From Apostichopus japonicus (lineage: Eukaryota; Echinodermata; Holothuroidea; Aspidochirotida; Stichopodidae), in NCBI RefSeq assembly GCF_037975245.1, contig NC_092568.1, positions 18,371,001 to 18,435,000 on the forward strand: a stretch of 64,000 nucleotides of DNA, in the 5' to 3' direction. This document shows, piece by piece, positions 14,201 to 22,941 of this stretch; the stretch's first letter is position 1; the number at the start of each line of letters is the position of its first letter. A program made the translations under genes and the position numbers. The notes under the pieces are model-generated. The model was not told the origin of the DNA and ran no database searches. It worked only from the letters and a program-made list of their open reading frames with translations.

Positions 14201-17200
14201 GCCATAGCAACAAGTTCCCTGCAAAATCAAAGAAAGAAAGAAAACAACTTTAAAATTTCATATCTGTCTAGTTCAGCAGTATATAGGTGGCAGAGGCCCA
14301 AACTAAACATTGCAATAGTAACCCTGACTAATCAACAAAAGAAATCTTTGGACAATTGGACAAAATTACAGTTCACATAGTGACCCAGAAAGAAGAACAA
14401 TAGGGATTTATTCCTTTTGTATAAAAAGTCACATAAAAAAAAAGGTTTGTCAGAAACTTCCTTCACAAGTGAAAAGCTTACCTCACAATAGCTGTTACAA
14501 CATCATATAGTAGTACCAACAACCTGAGCAATTTTTTCTTTACAAGTACAGTTTATTTATTCCTTTTTTATCTTCATTGCAATAACACTGTGCAATTCTC
14601 AAATGACACATAATTATCCTGAGAAAAGATATGATATGCATGTTTTAAACACATGAAGACAGTTTGGATGTTACAAACACTAGGGAAAATTGTAAGACAA
14701 AAGAGTCTCCTTTTTGCACAAAAAGCATAAATTTGCTTTATATTGTGTTTAATATGTTTAAACAGTTTTACGTCGCCAAGATTTCACTAACACAGTTTTT
14801 GTAACCAAGAGAACGCATGCATCGTATCCACAAATCTGAGAGCAACTCTTCTCTTTTGTACATTAGCATCTTTCATCAAGTGATATAGTGAAGCATACCT
14901 TATTCTTGTAGCCATACTAGCATGCATGCTCCATCCAGGGATAGTATGTTGGACTTGCCACTCACGTAACAACTCATAAAATTTATCGCTGTTGCAAGAA
15001 AGGAAAGGAAGTTTGAAACATTCATTACTTCAAACAATACAGATTTACTCTGATAAAAAGTTTTTTTTGTCCTTTTAAATCCTGTAAGGTTTAAAAATTA
15101 TATGCTTGGTAGTTAAATCATCATGTAATTTAATATAAGAATTTTCCCAAACATTTTATGGAGCAAGGATAAGCAACTTGCTCGTCCAAATTCCACCTAG
15201 ATAGCTAGTGTCCTTTGCCGAAGATGTAAAATTTGGAATAATTCATTTGATTTTGGTTCTAAGTACATTGAATGATAATGCAATAATTTCACTTCTCAGT
15301 AGATTTCTGCTTACTACATTTGTCATCCTATCATAAAAGTGTGAAAAAGCTATAAACAGTGTCCACGGTCTTCATGGAACAGAGACGAATATACCAATGG
15401 GTTAGATTGGCCTGGGCCCTTTGATCAAGAGGAGCCAGTGCCAACTATATGCACCCATATTACACCAGTATTATAACATAAACGCAACCCTTGTTGGGGC
15501 CCAAAGTAACACCTCTGTCCCACGGCTGCCCCAAACGGGTAACTCCGGCCACATGTAAGTTTAGGGGTTTTCCGTACTGGCGTGCCCTCCCAAAAGTATG
15601 ATGACTCAGGGGAGAGAAGTTGTAAAGATAACGCAGGAACAAAAGATTAACGGTAACTTGAAGGATGTAATAACAATTAACTGGAGCAAACTAAATATAA
15701 AATATAATTTACTTACAAGTTACAAGCTCACTTCACACATATAACTCAAACATACTCACTCGCTCACAAGTGTTGACCGGTCAACCATCCGTATTCACTC
15801 CCTCATTCATAAGCTCTGCCAAACATTTTCAAACACAAGAAAGTTCTCTCAAACCACACGCACACACTCCCACAAGTTACACGCACGCAACACAATCAGC
15901 GCGCCGCGCCCGATACATTTAAAACCTCCGTTACGTTATTAAACAGTGATGCATCGATACAAGCGCACCATAGCCTAACGCTACACTATATACATGTACG
16001 CCCACACAATACGCCTATCGTTATAATCGTTCATTTACACTCTTTCCACCTGAAATGCAGACTTCTCCTGAAGTCTAAAAATAGTAAATCTTTACAATCA
16101 TTCATTTACACTCTTTCCACCTGAAACGCAGACTAAAAATAGTCACATTCCTCACTACCTAGAAGGTGGTAGGTACTTATGCCTAGACTTAGACAGCCAG
16201 TTTGACTCAAAGTCCTTCTCTCTCAAACAGAGCTCGAGTCCGTGACAATTTTAGTATTCGAGATCAGCCACTTCTTATCAAACTCCACCTAAAAGGACCA
16301 CTTGAAAAAAAAGAATTCAAAATTTCATAAATAACCACAACACCGCATGCATCGTGTATGGGCGCACACATATGAACAACTCTTCAGGTCTATGGCAAAT
16401 GTGCATCGACGCATCAGAAAATAATCCTAAAATTTGTAATTGTCTTGAAAATTGTCACACATTCTGAATAAACTAATCAATGAGCTAATTAAACCCACCC
16501 CAGGTCAAAGACAGCAGTGTCCGTTGTGATTGCATTAGTTCCAAAACGAGGCGGAGGAACTCCTTTATCACCCCTTTTGGATCTTCTTATTTGAGCAGAA
16601 TTTGTTATTTTCTCAACCACAATTTCTTGTGGCTTTTTCTCTTCGATTTTCTTGATTGGCCTCCTTCAAGTATATAGTGGATGCATGACTTCTTCTTTTT
16701 CTTTCAGGTTGGGGACGTTTAATTTTCTAACATCATCCGGTTTCATGTCTTCCTGGAGGGTGCACAATTTCAGCTCGTTTCTGTGGATTACTCGTTCCTT
16801 TCCTTTTCCATTCTCAGGAAGTATCACATATACTGGTATGTCCGGGTAAGGTTGTTTAGCTATGAAGTAGACATCTTCCTCCCACTTATCTTGGATTTTG
16901 CATCTCCCCCTGACTTTCCTTTTTCCATTTTTGTTTAATTCCTTTTAATATGATTTAATAATTTAATACGATAGTGAAATAAAATCTTGAATAAAATTCG
17001 CTAACAACTTTACTTGTTTACTTTTCTTTTAACTAAAATTACGTACGTGCCTCTGCGAAATCTTTAAAACTAAGCCAGTACTCCAACACTTCTGACACCA
17101 ATGTAAGTTTAGGGGTTTTCCGTACTGGCGTGCCCTCCCAAAAGTATGATGACTCAGGGGAGAGAAGTTGTAAAGATAACGCAGGAACAAAAGATTAACG

Positions 17201-20200
17201 GTATACTTGAATGATGTAATAACAATTAACTGGAGCAAACTAAATATAAAATATAAAATAGAATTTACTTACAAGTTACAAGCTCACTTCACACATATAA
17301 CTCAAACGTACTCACTCGCTCACAAGTGTTGACCGGTCAACCATCCGTATTCACTCCCTCATTCATAAGCTCTGCCAAACATTTTCAAACACAAGAAAGT
17401 TCTCTCAAACCACAGGCACACACTCACACAAGTTACACGCACGCAACACAATCAGCGCGCCGCGCCCGATACATTTAAAACCTACGTTACGTTATTAAAC
17501 AGCGATGCATCGATACAAGCGCACCATAGCCTAACGCTACACTATATACATGTACGCCCACACAAGAATACGCCTATCGTTATAATCGTTCATTTACACA
17601 TAGGTGTTGGAGCCCAATTTGGTTTGGGGGGCTGTAACGACGTGCGCGAAAAATATAACCAAAATTTTTGTGCGCTCCTCGTGTGTACAACATCTTAGTG
17701 TGCATATAATATAGGCATGCATCGGTTATTACATCGCATGCCAATTACATACAATCATTTGCCGTGTTATTACCCTTCCATATTGGTTATCATTTTTGGG
17801 GAAGTCTTTACAATAATATTGATCATAATAATATAAGTTTAACCATTGAAAAACACATTGCAATTTATTTTTCTTTCAGTAGGTGCCCGAAAAAAATCTC
17901 AGCATATTGCCCAAATTTTCACAACAATATTTGGTTGGGGGCTGCAGCCCCCCCCGCCCCGCTTCCTACGCCTAAGACTCCAGCCCTGTTTATGCAAAAA
18001 ATTTTTTTACTTACCGTTGCTTCTTAAAGCAGTGGAAAGATCTATCAGATGGAAAGTTCTCCCGGTTATCGGTCTCAACATGGAATGGAACGCCAGCTAA
18101 CATCGAGTTAGGTTTACTGTTATTAGAGGAACTAACTGAGCTCTTCTCCCATAGTAAGATTAACTGACGATGGAAGCCAGGCTTAAATCTCTGAATGGCA
18201 TCATTGTCCAGTAATAATTTGAGGGTGGCCTTGTCTAGGAAGGCAAGGTATCTGCAGAATCATAACAAAAGTTCATGCAATTTTCTCGATGACCACAAAT
18301 TTATAAATTCATCTTCTCAAGAGATAATTCTTGGCAGAACGGGATAATTTTCCCTTAATATCCAGCCAGACCTGATCTATCACTAGACTTTACAATTTAA
18401 GCTTATAAATGAAATTGGCACTGTAAGCTTACCTACTGAGTTTACCGAGAACTTCGACTGAGAAGAACACAGCATTATGAACGGTTGAGAGGTAACAATA
18501 ATCGTAGCATCTAGTCTCACTGACAGCCCCTTTCACAGTCAAAAGTTGAAACAAGAAATATATCTCCATCCACAGGTTCGGAATCAAAAGTTCTATAAAG
18601 ATAAATAATCGTAGTTTTCATCATATTTTAAATTGCATATAAAAAGACATACTGTTAAAGTACACTCAATGCAGAGTTCTCTGACCCACTTTCCAGTAGG
18701 TAGAACAAATCTCCTTCTTGAGATATTGTGCTCAACACATATTCACAGTATGACATGTTGACCTCTGACTGCCACCAAAAACAAAAGGGTTCTGATGCTT
18801 GCCAAGAATAATCTACGAGATGAGTAGCTGCAAAGCTGGCCATCTTGAAACACCATGTTTGTATAAAGGTGTATTTTTCTCCTCTGGTGGTCTCTTGTAG
18901 TTTTCTGTTTTGGTGTTTAAAACCCAAGGCATCACGTACACACACAACCAACCCAATGCAAGTACCTGTCACCATGACCATTTGCATATAGATCATTTCC
19001 CCTTTTAGCAATTAAAAGACTTCAAAAAGTGAATTATACATTACATTCGAAGACTGAGGTATCTACCCCTGAGGGCAATTAACATATGAGCTTACCTTCC
19101 AACATGATTGAGTACAACTCTATGACCAGTTCCAATTGTTCAGCAAAGGTAACTTTGTTCATCTCTGGTACAACGGCATCAACGTCACAAACCGAGACGC
19201 TTTTCGCCTTCTCTCCCGGGGACTGCGGAGAGAACCTACTGCTGACGGCAATCTGCTTTGTCTTACCAGATTTCAACATCTTCAATAAATCTCTCTCGTC
19301 TTCGAGGCTCGCTCTTCCAGAGTTACCGAGGACACTTCCGAGGTTGCCAGGAGAAGTCTGTGGCCATGGCGACTGCTCGCCTCCAAAACTGGGATGCTGC
19401 TTGGACGTGCTCAACGGTGTGCTCACTGCCGTTGGCGTGATTCTTCTGGGTGTTGAAGTCAGACTTGAATTGGAACACATACTTGGAAAATCTTGTAGAC
19501 TGTCTAGACTGAAGTCATGAATTGAGCTAGGACCACTTCTATTACTACCTTTAGACCTGCTCCAGTCTGTACTCGTCTTGTGCGTATTGTACGACCGGGA
19601 TTTCTTTGGCTTCCTGTCGAACCTCGAGCCAGCCGGCTTCGAAAGCCGTTCAAATGACTTGCTCGATTGCAATTCACTGTCCAGACTTGAGATGCTTCTG
19701 TTGCTGACATGTTTGACGTCTCCTCTTCTCGTTCTGCTCTCTAAGATACTAGTCGACGTGTCGATGGAAGAGTTACTCGTTTCCAGTACTGATAGATCGG
19801 AGAAATCCGAGGAGGCAGGGCTCTGAAATAGATTAACCTTGCTCTTACGAGAACCCGAATGTGGTCTCACGACTGGTTTACTCGTTTGCTGCTGCAAGGC
19901 TTTAAAGAGTTTGTTTGCCTTTCCTGCCGGTGAAGCCAATGCTGTCTGACCGTGGAAAGTTAGTTGAGCTGTTTGGCTACGGAGATGATTGATGAAAAAC
20001 TGCACGAAAGAACTCCTCAAGCTGTCGAGAGCTGTAAGCTGGCAATGCTTGTTCTGAGAAGACATGGAATGAAACATATTGAATATATTTTAAAAGTCGA
20101 AACAATCTACATTGCTATATATGTACAAGTGAGTCCACTGGTGCATACCAATTGGACAGCTGATATTCTGCAACTTATAATAATCTAATAATAAATAATA

Positions 20201-21154
20201 TTTATATAGCTCATAATCAGCAAAGCTGCTCAAAGCGCTTTACAAATGTAAAACCTTAAAACTAAATAGTAACCATCAAAAACCTAAATATTTCATATAT
20301 AGAATCAATAAGGCATACAATGTAAAAGCCTATAGCAACAATATAAAACACACCCGTACTAAACAATAATAAAAAAATAATCGAGGCGAAAGCTTGAAGA
20401 GGAGTCCGGGACGTTGTTGAACTGCAAGTACACAATAACTGTGCACACAGCTGTTCTTAGTTATGAGTACTCATAACGTGCAATTGATCTGACAAGAAGC
20501 CAATTTATAACACTCTTTGTGCAACATAACTCTCCATGAACTTGCTTAAATGGTCATTCACTTGACAGTCTTTTTCCACCACAAAAAGTTAATGATATGT
20601 ACTAGCTCGCAAATTTTAAATTCATACAATAGATATTTAGTCAGATGAAATTCAGAGAACAACTGAACCATGACATATCCCCATCATCTAATGTGTCTGA
20701 AGAGCCTACAAATACAAGCTTCCTTGTTAGAGGTCAGAATTTCTGTCCAAATTTATTAAACATGTTTTTTTTTTTTAAGGTTGCTAAAAGTTTTGAACAA
20801 CTTAACACAAAGCTATTTTCATGGTGGCTTGAATTGTTCGACCTCATTCCAAACTATAGAGGATTGATTTAGACAGCTTAAAAATGACTCAATGAGGTGC
20901 ATGGCAGGAAAGTGCTTTTTAGAGTTTAAGCATGACTAATTTTAATATATATACTGTAGCATATTGGTGGCATATATGTTCTTTAACTTAAGAAGGGCCT
21001 TGTAAGACTAACGAGTAACGTGTTGGCCTAGAAGTGGTTTATCATTCAAACATACCTTTGGTGATGCATTAATTGACTGTTTTTGAGTAAGCCAATCAAC
21101 TATCTCCCTTGGACAGACCTCCTCATAAACTAGCTTCTCCAGAACAGCTGTCAT
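810..21154 (-). CDS. CDAN1: Codanin-1 (complete, 20 coding exons)
   Basis: Codanin-1 binds the histone chaperone ASF1 and restrains histone H3-H4 supply; human mutations cause congenital dyserythropoietic anaemia type I (family knowledge). Coding exons, read on the minus strand: 21154-21056, 20053-19096, 18592-18433, 18251-18015, 14988-14899, 14218-14143, 13822-13731, 13352-13245, 12676-12625, 12247-12185, 11494-11351, 10230-10064, 9102-9021, 7717-7579, 6920-6790, 5570-5296, 4634-4492, 3793-3639, 2183-2082, 1331-810. All introns are GT-AG and all phases agree, giving 1264 codons plus stop (human about 1227). The start is set by [13 protein letters not shown], which matches the human N terminus. 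Other landmarks shared with human are [44 protein letters not shown] and SNCIKHI. Residues 34-350 are Ser-rich and probably disordered. The C terminus stops about 40 residues earlier than human. Exon junctions were set by eye and single ones could shift slightly. Confidence 0.93.
2586..3075. mobile_element. Non-autonomous DNA transposon (TIR CAGGGATGTGCCCA)
   Basis: The 490-base segment begins CAGGGATGTGCCCA and ends TGGGCACATCCCTG, a perfect 14-base inverted repeat. It is flanked by a direct ATAACC on each side, a likely target-site duplication (possibly 8 bases with one change). Inside are repeated CCGCCCAGCAC blocks and a GC-rich right end. No transposase is encoded. The CAGGG terminus resembles hAT-type elements, but the superfamily is an inference. 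It sits in CDAN1 intron 18. Confidence 0.8.
3894..3965. repeat. (TAA)n microsatellite
   Basis: An AT-only run dominated by AAT/TAA triplets, slightly interrupted, in CDAN1 intron 17. Confidence 0.85.
5998..6115. repeat. Short tandem repeat of TTCAAGCTTATG units
   Basis: Units of GTTCAAGCTTATGTT, separated by TTGTTTG-like spacers, recur about five times, several carrying a HindIII-like AAGCTT. It lies in the intron between CDAN1 exons 15 and 16. Confidence 0.75.
6859..6876 (-). other. CDAN1: Second B-domain-like motif of codanin-1
   Basis: In coding exon 15, residues 838-843 read MRKITP. The human protein has the same six residues in its central-to-C-terminal part. It resembles the first motif (RRITPT), so the protein carries two copies of an Arg-(Arg/Lys)-Ile-Thr-Pro element about 600 residues apart, as human codanin-1 does. 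Function is inferred from that similarity. Confidence 0.65.
8219..8276. repeat. (TA)n microsatellite
   Basis: Almost pure TA/CATA dinucleotide run. It abuts the 3' side of the minus-strand tRNA-like SINE at 8322-8400, so it could be that element's expanded tail. Confidence 0.9.
8322..8400 (-). mobile_element. tRNA-derived SINE head
   Basis: On the minus strand a Pol III A-box-like TAGCGGTTAGGGTGCTCG is followed about 35 bases later by a B-box-like GGGTTCGAGTCGC, with tRNA-like spacing. The rest does not fold into a clean tRNA (no matching acceptor stem seen), and a TA-rich tail follows. This is a SINE in a CDAN1 intron rather than a tRNA gene. Confidence 0.7.
9125..9600 (+). repeat. Dispersed repeat, copy A (TTTATAGC...GCTCAAGGCACT module)
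   Basis: The left end reads GATTTATAGCACCC and then GGTGCTCAAGGCACTGTGCAA. The same layout of an AT-rich start, TTTATA-GC and GCTCAA-GC-CT-CAAA is seen near 20185 and, weaker, near 61215. A 141-codon reading frame at 9171-9596 falls within it, with no recognised domain. The right boundary is uncertain. It lies in the intron between CDAN1 exons 12 and 13. Confidence 0.55.
12951..13215. repeat. Two-copy tandem duplication, 140-base period
   Basis: The block starting TCCCTTAATTAGATCTG at 12951 is repeated from 13091 with a few substitutions and short indels. Both copies include CTACATGCAGTCACATCC and TTCTAAACTATATCCA. It lies entirely within the intron between CDAN1 exons 8 and 9. Confidence 0.88.
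15554..16039 (-). repeat. 3' LTR
   Basis: 486 bases, TG...CA ends. It differs from the other LTR by about seven substitutions and three or four small indels by eye, suggesting a fairly young insertion. Its junction with the polypurine tract is locally duplicated (16030-16063 and 16100-16133). Confidence 0.9.
16500..16930 (-). pseudogene. Integrase C-terminal remnant of the gypsy element
   Basis: On the minus strand, 16930-16690 reads a stretch containing [20 protein letters not shown], then [10 protein letters not shown]. That is the W-E-x-x-V-Y ... QPxPDIPV ... HRN signature of the integrase C-terminal domain in Ty3/gypsy polyproteins. Further on, 16640-16500 gives a basic tail with PPPRFG, typical of the polyprotein end. 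Nothing upstream of it survives, so it is a fragment without function of its own. Confidence 0.75.
17102..17598 (-). repeat. 5' LTR
   Basis: 497 bases, TG...CA ends, matching 15554-16039 over its whole length. It is followed, one base on in the minus direction, by the primer-binding site. Confidence 0.9.
17599..17990. repeat. Dispersed repeat with inverted-looking ends
   Basis: The left edge reads TAGGTGTTGGAGCCCAATTT and GGGGGGCTG. The right edge, read in reverse, gives TTAGGCGTAGGAAGCGGGG and GGGGGGCTGCAG. The ends share TAGG-GT-GGA and a G6CTG block in opposite orientation, as in a degenerate terminal-inverted-repeat element. Its left edge coincides with the outer edge of the 5' LTR, so the retroelement may have inserted at or into it. 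Class is unknown. Confidence 0.45.
19430..19447 (-). other. CDAN1: First ASF1-binding (B-domain-like) motif of codanin-1
   Basis: In coding exon 2, residues 236-241 read RRITPT. The human protein has RRINPT at the matching place, between a Ser-rich tail and a Pro/Thr-rich stretch. This Arg-Arg-Ile-x-Pro pattern resembles the B-domain through which HIRA and CAF-1 bind ASF1. Its conservation within an otherwise unalignable low-complexity region supports a direct ASF1 contact here too. The binding role is inferred from the family. Confidence 0.7.
20183..20560 (+). repeat. Dispersed repeat, copy B (GCTCAAAGCGCTTTACAAA)
   Basis: It starts AATAATATTTATATAGCTC and continues with GCTGCTCAAAGCGCTTTACA. 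This arrangement resembles a repeat widespread in marine invertebrate genomes. It is in CDAN1 intron 1. The right end is not well defined. Confidence 0.6.
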
Positions 21155-22941
21155 TTTGTATTCTCTCCTCTCATCCTGCTTGATGTAAGCTCCAAACCTG
21201 TCTAATAAACTTCAGAAAGGAAGGAGGACATGTCAAGTAGAATTACAATACTATTACTACTAGGGGTAGTAGGCCTACTCCTACTAGTGATATAGTATTA
21301 GGCTAGTACTATAATATTCATACCAGTATTAATTATAGTAATACTATTATGGATAGACAGAATATGTTTCATATCATAGTTAGCAGTGTCTAACCAATAA
21401 ATAGTGATATACAGTATCACAGAATACATGCAAGGCACTTATTCCAGGGACCTCTTTTTATTTAGGCATATGATGCAACATCTGAAAATATTTTCATAGT
21501 GAATAGGGCCAACACTTATGATTAAAACACTTGTAATAGGTATGCCATGAATTGATGAATCTAATTTTTGGGTGGCATAACTATATGTTTATTTCTTTTG
21601 CATATTTTTTGCATAGTTTGATAACAGAAACTAATACACTACAGGCCTAATAAATTGTTTACAATCACTAAGTTCGTGCAGTACAGCTAGATGAAAGTTA
21701 GGCTATGGTATGTTTACTAGTTACTGTACCAGGATAGGCCTACAATACTGTATGTAGCCTATTTACAGCGGGCCATTCAACTGCTCTGAGTCTGACCCAT
21801 AGAAATAAAAGAGTTCTTTGGTCTGACCAGTAGTCAATTATTATTATTATGATCGTACAAAAATCCTGTGCTGCAGTCACACTTCACAGTAAATCGTATA
21901 AACAATATCAGCTGATGGAGATCATTCCCGCCAAAAGGAAATACAGTTTAGTATGGTAGCCGATAATCATCGTCGTGTGTTTTCAGAACTAGCACTAAAA
22001 GTATAATAGTGAGCAATCAGCAGTATGTTTCAATAGTACGTAGAGGCTTCCGTTGGTTTGCTTGCTTATCATTCCCGCAAATTATTAAAAGTGTATGTGG
22101 CTAGCTTTTGCTAACATGATATGTCGTAGGGCTATCTCATTTGCCTAACATTCTTTAAGATTCTGCAGAAGTGCAAGTTGCTTCTCACTCTAATACTACT
22201 GTGTAGCAGAGTTCCGGATTTAGAAGCTGCTTCAGGACTGTCCTGCACGGATAAAACTGAAAAGTATTCACTTCAAAGAGAATCCTTCGCCTGACTCCAA
22301 AAGTGAGAGGTAAACCTAGACTAGGCCTATGCTAGATTCACATTAACTGTTCAGTAACTGTGGTTAGCCTAGGGGTACTACGGGTAAGATAACTTAGCCC
22401 AAGTTTAGGAAGTTGTACCCTAGCCTTAACATTTTTTCTTTGTCAGAGGGTTCAGGCCGATAAGCATAGATAAGATAACTCATAATTGAAAAGAAGGTAA
22501 TCTTGATTCATTATTTATACTATGCTGTTGCCTGATAGCTTTATAATATCTATGCAATGTAGTTAATTGTCAAGCAAACTGCTATTGTCAAAATTCAAAC
22601 ACAGTTTCCATTGTTCTTTTTGAAACTTTTCATACTATGGCTTGAAAATAGAACTAGATGTAATATTAAAGACATATTTGACATTATTGTCAAAAAATTT
22701 AAAGGCAGACTTCCCAGATTTGACAGTAGTTTCCTGTGTTATGACAATATGAGGTAATCTTTGATTAACAGAAAGGTGGGCCAACCAGAACTGTGGACTG
22801 AATAAACTACCCAATAGACTCAGTGTTATGTAAATATAATCATTTGCTAATGTTAACGTATGTATGTATATTTTATCTTTCAGGTTAAAGTTGACCATTA
22901 GATCTTTTTAGTTCCTGTGGGTAACAACAGAAGTAAGAAAC
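21155..22941. promoter_or_regulatory. Head-to-head intergenic region between CDAN1 and SIVA1
   Basis: The two start codons (21154 minus, 22942 plus) are 1.8 kb apart and diverge, so promoters for both genes should be here. No TATA box or CpG-rich core stands out. Near 21240-21350 there is a dense run of TAGT/ACTA words with the palindrome AGTAGGCCTACT. At 22871-22883 a pyrimidine tract plus AG (TTTTATCTTTCAG) could be the acceptor of a SIVA1 5' UTR intron, with the first noncoding exon further left. Between 21400 and 22870 I see nothing else definable. Confidence 0.55.

Larger units (their letters stand above)
15554..17598 (-). mobile_element. Internally deleted Ty3/gypsy LTR retrotransposon
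   Basis: Two near-identical direct repeats (15554-16039 and 17102-17598) flank only about 1.06 kb. Read on the minus strand, the right copy is the 5' LTR (begins TGTAAATG, ends CTTACA). One base later comes TGGTGTCAGAAGTG (17100-17087), which fits a primer-binding site for tRNA-Leu. Just before the 3' LTR is a polypurine tract, AGGTGGAAAGAG (16051-16040). The interior keeps only a Ty3/gypsy-type integrase C-terminal remnant; gag, protease, reverse transcriptase, RNase H and the integrase core are missing. It lies in CDAN1 intron 4. Flanking bases (CCACA and CATAG) do not form a clean target duplication. Confidence 0.88.

Noticed and set aside
16652-16849. A 65-codon plus-strand frame
   Set aside because: It is the antisense shadow of the gypsy integrase remnant, which reads on the minus strand.
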